In this document: positions 18,897 through 29,182 of the stretch, piece after piece
How the letters are laid out: each line of letters starts with the position of its first letter
Numbering within the stretch: position 1 is the first letter of the stretch
Assembly (NCBI RefSeq): GCF_003063575.1
Contig: NZ_NESC01000014.1
Coordinates: forward strand, 1 to 64,000
DNA from: Limnohabitans sp. Jir72
GTDB lineage: Bacteria; Pseudomonadota; Gammaproteobacteria; Burkholderiales; Burkholderiaceae_C
Direction: 5' to 3'
DNA: 64,000 nucleotides
Notes under the pieces: model-generated
The model's database searches: none
What the model was told of the DNA's origin: nothing
Seen by the model: only the letters and a program-made list of their open reading frames with translations
Position numbers and translations under genes: made by a program

Positions 18897-19430
18897 ATGA
18901 CAGAAACGTTGGTTTTGGGCGGCGGATGCTTTTGGTGCACCGAGGCCGTTTACGTGAAGGTGCTTGGCGTGAGCGATGTCGAGTCGGGCTACAGCAATGG
19001 TCAGACCGTGCAGCCCAGTTACGAGCAGGTGTGCACAGGCCGCACCGGCCACAACGAAGTGGTCAAGCTGGTGTACGACCCCGCGCAGATCAGCACCCGT
19101 GAGCTGCTGGAAATCTTCTTTGTGATCCACGACCCGACCACGCTCAACCGCCAGGGCCACGATGTGGGCACGCAGTACCGCAGCGGCATTTACTTCACCA
19201 CCCCTGAGCAAGCCGAAGTGGCCAAGGCCATGATCGCCGAGCTGAATGCGGCGCAGGCCTTTGGCCAGCCCATCGTCACCGAGGTGCAGCCTTTAGCGAA
19301 CTACAGCGCCGCAGAGGACTACCACCAGGATTTCTTTGAACGCAACCCCTATCAAGGTTATTGCCTGGCGGTGGCTGCGCCCAAGGTGACCAAGTTCCGC
19401 CAGACTTTTGCGCGCTTGGTGCGCGATTGA
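18897..19430 (+). CDS. msrA: Peptide-methionine (S)-S-oxide reductase
   Basis: MsrA reduces methionine S-sulfoxide in proteins and free methionine. The 177-aa product starts MTETLVLGGG and has the catalytic GCFWC motif (Cys11, Cys14 within residues 10-14). GYSNG, YEQVCTGRTGHNEVV and HDPTTLNRQGHDVGTQYRS follow, all canonical. The ATG at 18897 follows a GAAGGAACGGAC ribosome site. There is no fused MsrB domain. Confidence 0.96.
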   Translation: MTETLVLGGGCFWCTEAVYVKVLGVSDVESGYSNGQTVQPSYEQVCTGRTGHNEVVKLVYDPAQISTRELLEIFFVIHDPTTLNRQGHDVGTQYRSGIYFTTPEQAEVAKAMIAELNAAQAFGQPIVTEVQPLANYSAAEDYHQDFFERNPYQGYCLAVAAPKVTKFRQTFARLVRD

Positions 19431-19476
19431 TCTGCAGTTTGCTGGCTCACGCTGCCGTCACGGTTTTGATGTTCCA

Positions 19477-19872
19477 ATGAGCGCAATGTCTTTTTGCTCT
19501 GCGTTTGGCGCCCTGTTGCGCAGCCGTGTTGTACCGACCTTTGGCTTGGTCCTGGCTTTGCTGTGGGCACCCATATGGGGGCAGTGGCACGGCATCGCCC
19601 ACCAGGTGCAACAAGTGGTGGCGGTGTTGGACTCCTCTGCGGTTCAGGCCGAGTCGGCGGTGCCGATGGCCATGGACGATGACCACGAGCTGGGCTCAGC
19701 GCTGTGCCATGTGTTGGACCATTTGGGACATGCCTGTGCACTCACGGCTTGGCCAGAGGTGGTCAGTTTGGCACTTTTGCCCATGGCGGCAGCTGCCTGG
19801 CAGCGGTTGGTCAGTCATGGTCAGCAGCTTTGGTGGCCCGCACAGGCCAGAGCGCCGCCCCACCGGATTTGA
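19477..19872 (+). CDS. Small His-rich membrane-associated protein upstream of a TonB receptor
   Basis: This 131-aa protein has an N-terminal hydrophobic segment (VVPTFGLVLALLWAPIWGQ), then HGIAHQVQQV, an acidic DDDHE patch and CHVLDHLGHACALTAW. Paired His and Cys residues suggest metal contact. It resembles the small DUF2946-like proteins found beside copper or zinc TonB receptors, but the family assignment is uncertain. It lies 77 bases upstream of the ZnuD-like receptor and may be co-transcribed with it. Confidence 0.6.
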   Translation: MSAMSFCSAFGALLRSRVVPTFGLVLALLWAPIWGQWHGIAHQVQQVVAVLDSSAVQAESAVPMAMDDDHELGSALCHVLDHLGHACALTAWPEVVSLALLPMAAAAWQRLVSHGQQLWWPAQARAPPHRI

Positions 19873-19949
19873 ATTCCTGATCGCTGTTTGCACGACGGGC
19901 CCAAGGCTTGGTCTGTGCGGACGAGTTTCAGTTTCCTCAGATCCGAAGC

Positions 19950-21944
19950 ATGAAAACATATCAATCCTTTTTTCTACTGGCGTGCGCCAGTTTGTTTGCC
20001 ATGGGCATCGTGCCCACCGCTTGGGGGCAAACATCTTCCACTGAAATCGTCATCACCGGCAACCCCTTGGGGCGAGAGCAAACCACCGCACCGGCCAGCG
20101 CCATGGGCCGCAGCGACTTGCTCGAACGTGGGCAGAGCACTGTGGGCGAAACCTTGAATGGTTTGCCCGGCGTGTCCAGCACCTACTTTGGCCCCAATGC
20201 CAGCCGCCCCATCATCCGGGGGCTGGACGGAGACCGCATCCGGGTGCTGAACAACAGCGCCGCCAGCGCCGATGTGTCGGCGCTGAGCTACGACCATGCG
20301 GTGCCGCTGGATGTGTTGTCCACCGAGCGCATCGAAGTCTTGCGCGGTTCAGCTGCCTTGCAATACGGCGGCAGTGCGGTGGGCGGGGTGGTCAATGTGA
20401 TCGACAACCGCATCCCTCGCGAAGCCTTGTCGGGGGTGTCGGGCAAAGCCCAGCTGCAAGCAGGTACAGGCAATGACGAGCGCAGCGCGGCAGGTTTGGT
20501 GGAAGCGGGCAACGAACGCTGGGCCGTGCATGTGGACGGTTTTGATCGGCGCGCAGGCGATGTGCGCGTGCCGGTGTCGCTGGCCTGCGACCAAACGGGT
20601 GAAACCCGCTACGCTCGCCGCATCTGCAATTCGGCCAGCCAGTCGCAAGGCGGTGCCATCGGCGCGAGCACCTTTTGGGCTGACGGTTACTTAGGGGCCT
20701 CGGTCAACAGCTACCAAAGTGATTACGGCACCGTGGCCGAAGACCGGGTGACGATCGGCATGAAGACCACGCGCTATGCGCTCGAAGGCCAGGTGCGCCA
20801 TTTGCCGGGCGTGTGGGACAGCGTGAAGGCCCGCGTGAGCCACACCGATTACCAGCACACCGAATTTGACGGCGGCAAGCCGGGCACGGTGTTCGCCAGT
20901 CAAGCGCAAGACTTGCGGGTGGAGGCTCGCCACCGCATGCTGGCCGGTTGGCAAGGTGTGCTGGGGGCGCAGGTGGAATCGAGCCGGTTTTCTGCCGTGG
21001 GCGATGAAGCCTTCGCACCCTTCAGCCGCACCCGCAGTCAAGCATTGTTTGTGCACGAAGAGTTGCCCACCGCTTGGGGTCAGGTCAATGCGGGCGTGCG
21101 CTGGGAATCGGTGCAGGTGCAGTCTCTGGGCAATCCTGCACTGGCGCGTTTTGAAGTCGGTACGCGGGACTTCACACCTTTGAGCCTGGCCGCTGGCGCG
21201 GCCTACAAGCTGACATCTGCCTGGGCCTTGACCGGCAATGCAGCCATGTCACAGCGCGCACCCAAAGACTACGAGCTGTTCGCCAATGGACCGCACCTGG
21301 CCACCCATGCCTGGGAGGTGGGCAACAGCAGCTTGGGCCTGGAGAAGTCGAACAGCCTGGACTTGGGACTCGATTGGAAGAGCGGACCTCAGCGCATGAC
21401 CGTGACCGCTTTTGCCAGCCAGTTCGCCCATTACATTGGCTTGATGAACACGGGTGAAATGCGAGAGGGTCTTCCTGTGCAAGGCTACGAAGGCGTCAAG
21501 GCACGCTTCCAAGGTTTGGAGGTCAATGGCCGTCAGCGCCTGTGGCATGGCCCGTCTACCTTGGACTTGGACTGGCGGGCCGACACCGTGCGCGCCACCA
21601 ACAGCAGCACCGGCGAGCCCTTGCCCCGCATCGCCCCCTTGCGCTTGGGCTCGACGCTGGCCTATGCCCAAGGCCCCTGGAGCGCCAAGCTCGGTGCCGA
21701 CTGGCATGCCGCGCAACACCGCGTGCCCACTGGCAGCGTGGCCACCGGGGCCTACACCCTGGTCAACGCCAGCGTGTCTTACCGCCAGAAGCTGGACGCC
21801 ACGGTGCTCCACTGGTTTGTCCGGCTCGACAACCTGACCGACCAATTGGCCTACAGCGCCACATCCATCTTGACCAGCACCGCGTTTGGCAAGTCGCCCT
21901 TGCCAGGCCGTTCTCTCAAGCTGGGTGTGCAAGCGAGCTTTTGA
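19950..21944 (+). CDS. TonB-dependent receptor, ZnuD-like (probable zinc or other metal uptake)
   Basis: This 664-aa outer-membrane receptor has a signal peptide (MKTYQSFFLLACASLFAMG ... WGQ), a plug domain and a 22-strand barrel ending in Phe (VQASF). The plug reads RPIIRGLDGDRIRVLNNS, then SADVSALSYDHAVPLD, ERIEVLRGSAALQYGGSAVG and GVVNVIDNRIP. That series is the ZnuD zinc-receptor pattern. No clear Zur box was found upstream. A copper or other metal substrate cannot be excluded. Confidence 0.8.
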   Translation: MKTYQSFFLLACASLFAMGIVPTAWGQTSSTEIVITGNPLGREQTTAPASAMGRSDLLERGQSTVGETLNGLPGVSSTYFGPNASRPIIRGLDGDRIRVLNNSAASADVSALSYDHAVPLDVLSTERIEVLRGSAALQYGGSAVGGVVNVIDNRIPREALSGVSGKAQLQAGTGNDERSAAGLVEAGNERWAVHVDGFDRRAGDVRVPVSLACDQTGETRYARRICNSASQSQGGAIGASTFWADGYLGASVNSYQSDYGTVAEDRVTIGMKTTRYALEGQVRHLPGVWDSVKARVSHTDYQHTEFDGGKPGTVFASQAQDLRVEARHRMLAGWQGVLGAQVESSRFSAVGDEAFAPFSRTRSQALFVHEELPTAWGQVNAGVRWESVQVQSLGNPALARFEVGTRDFTPLSLAAGAAYKLTSAWALTGNAAMSQRAPKDYELFANGPHLATHAWEVGNSSLGLEKSNSLDLGLDWKSGPQRMTVTAFASQFAHYIGLMNTGEMREGLPVQGYEGVKARFQGLEVNGRQRLWHGPSTLDLDWRADTVRATNSSTGEPLPRIAPLRLGSTLAYAQGPWSAKLGADWHAAQHRVPTGSVATGAYTLVNASVSYRQKLDATVLHWFVRLDNLTDQLAYSATSILTSTAFGKSPLPGRSLKLGVQASF

Positions 21945-22044
21945 GCGCAGCAGTGCAGGGGCGTGGGTTCGGCGGTGCTGTGGGCGAAGGCTCTACGTGG
22001 TTTCCGCGGCGCCAAGAGGGTGGGTGACCGGGATAATCCCCGGC

Positions 22045-22998
22045 ATGAACCTTGACCACCCCGTCCTTTCTTCGCTGCTGCCTGTGGTCTTGCTGATTTT
22101 CATTGGCTTCATCGCCGGGCGTGCGAAGCTGGTGCGACCCGAAGCCGTGCGCGACTTGTCCAACCTGGTGTTCTTGGTGCTCACGCAGGCCATGCTGTTT
22201 CGCACCATGAGTTCGGTGCACCTGGAGCGCTTGGAACTGCGCCCGGTGTTCCAGTACTTCGTGGTGGCCGGGGCTTTGTTCTTTGCCATGCTCTTGTTTT
22301 ATGGCCGCGATTCGCGGGCCTCGGTGCTGGCGCTGGCCGGCATTTTCAGCAACACCTTGATGATCGGCGTGCCCTTGATCGGCTTGGCCTACGGGCAAGA
22401 AGGGCTGGTCTTGCTGTTCACCTTGATTTCCTTGCACGCGCTGGTGTTGCTGACGCTGGCCACTTTGGTGCTGGAGCTGCAGATGGCGCGCGAGCAAGCC
22501 GCTGAAACCGGCGAGCAGCGGCACATGCTGCGGACCGTGTGGCAAGCGGTGCGCAGTGCCATCGTGCATCCCGTGCCGCTGCCCATCTTGGCCGGTTTGC
22601 TGTATGCCCAAACCGATTGGGGCCTGCACCCTGTGGTGGACAAACCCTTGCAGTTGCTGGGCAGTGCTTTCGGCCCGGTGGCCTTGGTGTTGGTGGGCAT
22701 CACCTTGTCGCAGACGGCGATCGGCGCCAAGCTCAAGGAGGCGGTGCGCTTGTCGCTGGTCAAGACCGTGGTGCACCCGCTGCTCATGGTGGCCGTGGGT
22801 TGGGCGTTGGGCCTGCGCGGCTTGCACCTGTCGGTCATGGTGGTGGTCGCTGCTTTGCCGATTGGCGCGAATGTGTTTTTGTTTTCCCAGCGTTACCGCA
22901 AGGAGGAAGACACCGTCACCGCAGCGGTGGCGGTCTCGACCGCCATGGCCTTGGTCAGCGTGACGGTGGTGATGGCGGTCTTGCCTTTGTTGGCTTAG
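22045..22998 (+). CDS. AEC (auxin efflux carrier) family permease
   Basis: This 317-aa inner-membrane protein of about ten segments matches the AEC family, with an N-terminal half (LPVVLLIFIGFIAGRAKLV ... NLVFLVLTQAMLF) and a C-terminal half (LALAGIFSNTLMIGVPL, ALPIGANVFLFSQRY). Bacterial members move organic acids such as malate or malonate. The substrate here is unknown. The ATG at 22045 is the first compatible with the family's N-terminus. Confidence 0.88.
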   Translation: MNLDHPVLSSLLPVVLLIFIGFIAGRAKLVRPEAVRDLSNLVFLVLTQAMLFRTMSSVHLERLELRPVFQYFVVAGALFFAMLLFYGRDSRASVLALAGIFSNTLMIGVPLIGLAYGQEGLVLLFTLISLHALVLLTLATLVLELQMAREQAAETGEQRHMLRTVWQAVRSAIVHPVPLPILAGLLYAQTDWGLHPVVDKPLQLLGSAFGPVALVLVGITLSQTAIGAKLKEAVRLSLVKTVVHPLLMVAVGWALGLRGLHLSVMVVVAALPIGANVFLFSQRYRKEEDTVTAAVAVSTAMALVSVTVVMAVLPLLA

Positions 22999-23029
22999 CG
23001 GCTTCGGTCCGCGCGTTCAGAGGGAGGCG

Positions 23030-23086
23030 ATCGCGCGCAGGGCGCTGCTCCCACGAGTCCTGTAGGAGCCGCACCCTGTGCGCGAT
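23030..23086. repeat. REP-like inverted pair, GCGCGC variant
   Basis: ATCGCGCGCAGGGCGCTGCTC and, in inverse, TGTAGGAGCCGCACCCTGTG followed by CGCGATGA form a long imperfect hairpin between the AEC permease and pdxH. It is a sequence variant of the repeat family seen elsewhere in the window. Confidence 0.65.
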
Positions 23087-23152
23087 GAATCGTGTTGGCG
23101 TGCGCGATGATGGCTTGTGCACCAGCGCCTCAAGCACTTGCTCAGACAGCCA

Positions 23153-23785
23153 TCAAGGCGCCAGCCGTTCGCGCAGCCATTGCTCGCCCGTTTGTGTGTA
23201 ACGCAGGCGGTCATGCAGGCGGCTCTTGCGGCCTTGCCAGAATTGCCAGCTGTCAGGCACCAGCCGGTAGCCGCCCCAGTGCGGTGGGCGAGGGGGCTTG
23301 AGCATGAATTGCGCGGCGTATTTGGCGGCGTTGGTCACCAACACGGTGCGCCCCTCGATCACCTGACTTTGCGGTGAGGCCCAAGCGCCAATGCGCGAGT
23401 CCAGTGGGCGGCTGTGGAAGTAGGCATCGCTTTCTTCATCTGAGACTTTTTCCACCCGGCCTTCGATGCGCACCACGCGCTCGAGCTCGACCCAGTGAAA
23501 CTGCAGCGCCGCAAACGGGTTGCCTGCCAGCTCATGGCCCTTTTGGCTTTCGTAGTTGGTGTACCAGACGATGCCGCGCTCGTCGCAGCCCTTGATCAAT
23601 ACCACGCGGGTGCTGGGGCGCAGGTTGCTGGCCACGGTGGCCAGTGTCATGGCGTTGGGCTCGGGCACTTCGGCGGCGATGGCTTCTTGCAGCCATTGCT
23701 CAAATTGTTTCAACGGGTCTGCGTGCGAGGCGTTTTCGTTGAGTTCGGCTTTTTCGTAGCTCTTGCGCAGGTCGGCGATGTTCAT
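23153..23785 (-). CDS. pdxH: Pyridoxine/pyridoxamine 5'-phosphate oxidase
   Basis: PdxH is an FMN enzyme that forms pyridoxal 5'-phosphate. The 210-aa product shows the expected order: [53 protein letters not shown] and the C-terminal RLHDRLRY...WLRERLAP (active-site Arg/His). The ATG at 23785 is the family start. Confidence 0.96.
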   Translation of the reverse strand: MNIADLRKSYEKAELNENASHADPLKQFEQWLQEAIAAEVPEPNAMTLATVASNLRPSTRVVLIKGCDERGIVWYTNYESQKGHELAGNPFAALQFHWVELERVVRIEGRVEKVSDEESDAYFHSRPLDSRIGAWASPQSQVIEGRTVLVTNAAKYAAQFMLKPPRPPHWGGYRLVPDSWQFWQGRKSRLHDRLRYTQTGEQWLRERLAP

Positions 23786-23849
23786 GGGCCAAGTATAGGC
23801 AGCGTCTTGGAGTTCCACTTTGCTGCAGGCCATTCAAGGCCGGAAAACG

Positions 23850-24467
23850 TCATTCGGCATGGCGCAACAAAGTGGCCAGCGCCCGGTCTTCGATGCCATG
23901 GGCCTGCAGACTGCGGTAGGTTTGCAAGGCGTAGTCCAGCGTGGTGCCAAAGCGTCCGCTGGCTTGCTGAAAGATTTTCCGGTAAGTGTCCGCAGGCAAA
24001 TCGCCGGTGAAGCAGGGGCTGCTGCGGGGCAGGGTGAAGGCCAGTGCTTTGACGGGCCCCTTGGGCGTTGCGCATGGTAGCCAGCAAGGCGTGTAGATAT
24101 CCATGGGCATTTCTCGGGCCCACAGCCGGGTCAGCACCTCGTCAGCCTGTTCTTTGTCCACCCGGTAAGCCACGCCCTGACAACTGCCGCCCGGCAGCAA
24201 GGCAAACACCAGGCCTGGGCATTGCGGGCTGCCTCGGTTCAGACGGCTCCACATTTTGAGGGCGCGGTGCCAGCCCCACACCTGGGTGCGGTGTTGTTCC
24301 TGGGCCTCAAATTCGGGACGCCACAAGAGCGAGGCGTAGCCAAACACCCACAGGTCCTGGCCCATGGCGCATTGCGCGCGAAAGCGCTCCAGCAAGCTGC
24401 TTTGAAAGACCGCCGCCTCTGGCTGGCCAGGCGGGCCGATTTTGGCTTGGGTGAAGCTGTCAGTCAT
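23850..24467 (-). CDS. ChaC-like gamma-glutamylcyclotransferase
   Basis: This 205-aa protein of the ChaC family degrades glutathione to 5-oxoproline and Cys-Gly in the cytosol. The substrate-loop motif WVFGYASLLWRP, the downstream GWHRALKMWS and a C-terminal DYALQTYRSLQAHGIED are typical. The ATG at 24467 is preferred to an upstream TTG. It is divergent from a small membrane protein gene. Confidence 0.88.
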   Translation of the reverse strand: MTDSFTQAKIGPPGQPEAAVFQSSLLERFRAQCAMGQDLWVFGYASLLWRPEFEAQEQHRTQVWGWHRALKMWSRLNRGSPQCPGLVFALLPGGSCQGVAYRVDKEQADEVLTRLWAREMPMDIYTPCWLPCATPKGPVKALAFTLPRSSPCFTGDLPADTYRKIFQQASGRFGTTLDYALQTYRSLQAHGIEDRALATLLRHAE

Positions 24468-24518
24468 GTGCAACAAGGCCCCATTACAATCTGGCCACTA
24501 TTTTCGGAGAAAAACCCC

Positions 24519-24746
24519 ATGTCGACCCCTCAAGATGACAATCAACCCGTAGTTTGGGCCGTTTTGGTGGCCGTGATCGTGCTGGCCGTCGGCTTGGCCA
24601 TCGGTTTCGGTATTGCCAAGAGCAAGAAAGCCGCACCCGCGGCCCCCGTGGCTGCAGCTGCAGCTGCAGCGCCTGCCGAGGCCGCTTCAGAAGCTGCATC
24701 GTCTGCGCCAGCCGCTTCTGAAGCTGCGCACGCTGACCACAAGTGA
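24519..24746 (+). CDS. Small single-span membrane protein with Ala-rich tail
   Basis: This 75-aa protein has one hydrophobic segment (VVWAVLVAVIVLAVGLAIGFGIA, about residues 12-34) followed by KSKK and an Ala/Pro/Glu-rich low-complexity tail. An AGAAAAA site precedes the ATG and a strong terminator follows. Both support a real gene. The function is unknown. Confidence 0.7.
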   Translation: MSTPQDDNQPVVWAVLVAVIVLAVGLAIGFGIAKSKKAAPAAPVAAAAAAAPAEAASEAASSAPAASEAAHADHK

Positions 24747-24769
24747 GCCCTTTCTGAGGATTTGCTCGA

Positions 24770-24790
24770 CCCGCCTAGGCGGGTTTTTTT
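24770..24790 (+). terminator. Rho-independent terminator
   Basis: CCCGCC-TA-GGCGGG (24770-24783) followed by seven T residues, 23 bases after the small membrane protein gene. Confidence 0.9.
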
Positions 24791-24839
24791 GTGCCTCTAA
24801 CAGCCTCAAAACAGCCTGTTGTCGACTTGTACCCCATCT

Positions 24840-24879
24840 GTAACCGTGTAAACGGCCCAAACCGACTGTTCGCGGTTAC
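24840..24879. promoter_or_regulatory. Inverted repeat in the edd promoter region
   Basis: GTAACCG (24840-24846) and CGGTTAC (24873-24879) are perfect inverted arms upstream of edd. It could be a second regulator site or a DNA loop arm. The binding protein is unknown. Confidence 0.4.
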
Positions 24880-24888
24880 CATCGGTGA

Positions 24889-24903
24889 TGTAATTTTGTT
24901 ACC
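24889..24903. promoter_or_regulatory. HexR-like operator upstream of edd-eda
   Basis: TGTAATTTTGTTACC closely fits the known HexR palindrome (TGTAATTAAATTACA type), 22 bases upstream of the edd ATG. HexR represses edd-eda and related genes and is released by 2-keto-3-deoxy-6-phosphogluconate. No hexR gene is in this window. Confidence 0.6.
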
Positions 24904-24924
24904 AAGCCTCTCAGGCCCAAGTTC

Positions 24925-26756
<1,832 letters not shown>

Positions 26757-26766
<10 letters not shown>

Positions 26767-27404
26767 CCCTCAACCCGATGTTGACCGCCCTGCAAGTGAT
26801 GCAGGACGCCCCCGTGATCCCTGTGATCGTGCTGAACGATGTGGCCCATGCCGTGCCCATGGCCCGCGCCTTGCTGGCCGGTGGCATCCGCATGCTCGAG
26901 ATCACGCTGCGCACCCCGCAGGCCCTGGCCTGCATGGAAGCGATTGCCAACGAAGTCGAAGGCGCGGTGGTGGGTGCTGGCACCGTGCGCAGCCCCGCCG
27001 ATGCAGCCGCCGCCGTCAAAGCGGGTGCCCGGTTTGCTGTGAGCCCAGGCTACACCCGAGCGGTGGGTCAAGCCTGCAAAGACTTGGGTCTGCCGCTGTT
27101 GCCGGGCGTGGCCACCGGCAGCGAAATCATGATCGCCCAAGAGGGCGGCTACACCGAACTCAAATTCTTCCCGGCCATGCAGGCGGGCGGCCCCGCCATG
27201 CTCAAGGCCTGGAGCGGACCGTTCTTTGATGTGAAGTTCTGCCCCACGGGCGGCGTGACACAGCAAAACGCCCTTGAGCTGCTGAGCTTGCCCAATGTGG
27301 CGTGTGTGGGGGGCTCTTGGCTGGTGCCTGCAGACGCGCTGGCAAAAGGCGATTGGGCACGCATCGAATCGTTGGCGCGTGAGGCGAGTCAGTTGCCGCG
27401 CTGA
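26757..27404 (+). CDS. eda: 2-keto-3-deoxy-6-phosphogluconate (KDPG) aldolase
   Basis: Eda cleaves KDPG to pyruvate and glyceraldehyde 3-phosphate. The 215-aa class I aldolase has the catalytic Glu in EITLRTP, the Schiff-base Lys in TELKFFPA, and the phosphate site KFCPTGGV. It completes the Entner-Doudoroff pair and would take the output of the gluconokinase and KdgK genes elsewhere in this window. Confidence 0.96.
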
Positions 27405-27420
27405 AATATTTTCCCTGCAT

Positions 27421-27454
27421 CAGACATCATTGCTAACCGTCAAATCGATGTCTG
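27421..27454. repeat. 8-bp inverted repeat after eda
   Basis: CAGACATC (27421-27428) and GATGTCTG (27447-27454) are perfect arms with an 18-base loop, at the point where base composition turns AT-rich. No T-run follows. It may be a boundary relic of the inserted methyltransferase segment. Confidence 0.4.
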
Positions 27455-27482
27455 GGAAATCGCATACGTCTGGGCCTATCCT

Positions 27483-27839
27483 ATGGCCAACGTCGAGGAC
27501 ATTACGCCAACAGAAAACAGGCTCTATCACCACTTCAACAAAAAATCAAAGTTGATGAACGGAACTGTGCCACCTGTTCCAGCGAAATCATCAATCCCAA
27601 AGGCGAGTGTCAAAGTCCAGGTGATGTCTGATAAAGAAATCGCAGAAAGAAAAACGCCTGAACAACGCCTACCTCGTCAAGCAAGTCATTACGCCCAAAT
27701 AGTGGGCCATTTTTTGGCAGTAAAAAACTCAACGCAAATCGCTGGTGCCATGGATGCGCACTTCCAAAGATTGCTCAGATACCATTCTTCGTTGGTTAAA
27801 TCAGCGGTGTCTTATGCGGACGACAGCACTGAAAGTTAA
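27483..27839 (+). CDS. Unknown 118-aa protein beside an orphan DNA methyltransferase
   Basis: I do not recognise this protein. It has a basic, Pro/Lys-rich N-terminal half (NKKSKLMNG, PAKSSIPKASVKVQV) and a C-terminal helical part (RQASHYAQIVGHFLAVKN, HFQRLLRYHSSLVKSAVSY). It has no membrane segment and no obvious helix-turn-helix. Codon use and composition are more AT-rich than the flanking eda and SDR genes, as in the methyltransferase that follows 70 bases later. It could be a small partner or remnant of a restriction-modification or phage module. Confidence 0.55.
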   Translation: MANVEDITPTENRLYHHFNKKSKLMNGTVPPVPAKSSIPKASVKVQVMSDKEIAERKTPEQRLPRQASHYAQIVGHFLAVKNSTQIAGAMDAHFQRLLRYHSSLVKSAVSYADDSTES

Positions 27840-27878
27840 AGACCATGACTCCAAATTGCCACAGATCATTTAGAATAA

Positions 27879-27894
27879 CTGTATAAATTAACAG
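27879..27894. promoter_or_regulatory. SOS-box-like (LexA) palindrome at the methyltransferase promoter
   Basis: CTGTATAAATTAACAG fits the LexA consensus CTGT-N8-ACAG with an AT-only centre, and includes a TATAAA that could be the -10 hexamer. It ends 15 bases before the methyltransferase ATG, a position where LexA would block transcription. Confidence 0.55.
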
Positions 27895-27909
27895 CCTAGG
27901 GGTGTCGCG

Positions 27910-29058
27910 ATGCACACTTTTTACGAATTCTTCGCTGGCGGCGGTATGGCGCGAGCTGGATTAGGTTCGGATTGGCAATGCTTGTTTGCAAACGACATCA
28001 GTGCGACAAAAGGGAATTCTTATTCTGCCAACTGGGGCAGTGACCATCTTGCAGTTAAAGATATCTATGACGTTCAAGCTCGGGAACTTCCGGGCAGTGC
28101 AACCATGGCTTGGGGCTCTTTTCCCTGCCAAGACCTCTCGCTCGCTGGGGATGGTGCAGGGCTAGAAGGCGAACGCTCAGGTGCATTTTGGGGATTTTGG
28201 AAACTGATGTGTGATCTTCATGCGGAAGGCCGAAAACCCAAGATGGTGGTTTTGGAGAATGTGTTTGGTGCACTCACTTCCCGTGATGGCAAGGATTTTG
28301 AACTGATTGCCGAAGCTATCGCTTCGCAAGGATTCCTTGTAGGTGCCATGTTGATTGATGCAATTCACTTCTTGCCTCAATCCAGGCCTCGCTTGTTCAT
28401 TGTTGGTGTAGATGCCAGTTTGAAGTTACCTGAGTCGTCACATACCAACACCCCAAATCCTGCATGGCATCCTGCCGCCATGGTCCGTGCGCATAACCGT
28501 CTGACAGGTCAAGCCAAGGCTGCTTGGCGATGGTGGTCTGTGCCGCAACAGGACAAGCCCCTGCTTACCCTGGACCGCTTGATTGAGGCTGATCCGCAAA
28601 GCGTTAAGTGGCACTCCGAAGAAGAAACCCGTCAACTGATCGAGATGATGGCACCACTGCATCGGAGAAAAGTACTGGCCGCACAAGCAAGCAAATCGCT
28701 GCGCGTAGGAACCATCTACAAACGTACACGCAGCGGCGTTCAAAGAGCAGAGGTTCGCTTTGATGGCATTGCAGGTTGTTTACGCACCCCAGGAGGAGGT
28801 TCAAGCAGGCAAACAATCATGGTCGTGCATGGGCCCAACATCAAAAGTCGATTGATTTCAACCCGTGAAGCTGCTCGATTGATGGGACTGCCAGACCACT
28901 ACAAATTGCCAGAAAAGTACAACGAGGCTTATCACCTTCTGGGCGACGGGGTTGTAGTGCCTGTTGTTGAGCATTTGAGCCATCATCTTTTATTGCCTAT
29001 CGTCAAACTGAACCAACCCGTTAGCCATCAACGCAATCGACCTTCGCGTGCGGCCTGA
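27910..29058 (+). CDS. Orphan DNA (cytosine-5-)-methyltransferase
   Basis: This 382-aa C5-cytosine methyltransferase has motif I FFAGGGMARAGLG (7-19), motif IV GSFPCQDLS with nucleophile Cys73, motif VI ENV (116-118) and motif VIII QSRPR (157-161). A target-recognition region follows (about 195-300), then IX/X ending in YHLLGDGVVVPVVEH. All catalytic motifs are present, so it should be active. No restriction endonuclease or Vsr gene is adjacent, so it is an orphan. Composition is unlike the neighbours, and the segment from about 27405 to 29160 looks horizontally acquired. The target sequence is unknown. Confidence 0.9.
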   Translation: MHTFYEFFAGGGMARAGLGSDWQCLFANDISATKGNSYSANWGSDHLAVKDIYDVQARELPGSATMAWGSFPCQDLSLAGDGAGLEGERSGAFWGFWKLMCDLHAEGRKPKMVVLENVFGALTSRDGKDFELIAEAIASQGFLVGAMLIDAIHFLPQSRPRLFIVGVDASLKLPESSHTNTPNPAWHPAAMVRAHNRLTGQAKAAWRWWSVPQQDKPLLTLDRLIEADPQSVKWHSEEETRQLIEMMAPLHRRKVLAAQASKSLRVGTIYKRTRSGVQRAEVRFDGIAGCLRTPGGGSSRQTIMVVHGPNIKSRLISTREAARLMGLPDHYKLPEKYNEAYHLLGDGVVVPVVEHLSHHLLLPIVKLNQPVSHQRNRPSRAA

Positions 29059-29182
29059 TTGTTTCCCTATGCCTCGTTCAGCGTGCTGACACACAGCTAA
29101 GCTTGATTTATGTCTTCAAGCGATGAAGCGGATGACCGGTTTTTTCTAAAGCCATCGCCGAAGTTGCAATGAATGTGCGCAT

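Noticed and set aside
27421..27454. Rho-independent terminator after eda
   Set aside because: The 8-bp arms have an 18-base loop and no T-run, so it is listed only as an inverted repeat.
27910..29058. Complete restriction-modification system
   Set aside because: No gene with nuclease motifs (PD-ExK, HNH, GIY-YIG) lies on either side. The flanks are eda and the SDR-fold gene.
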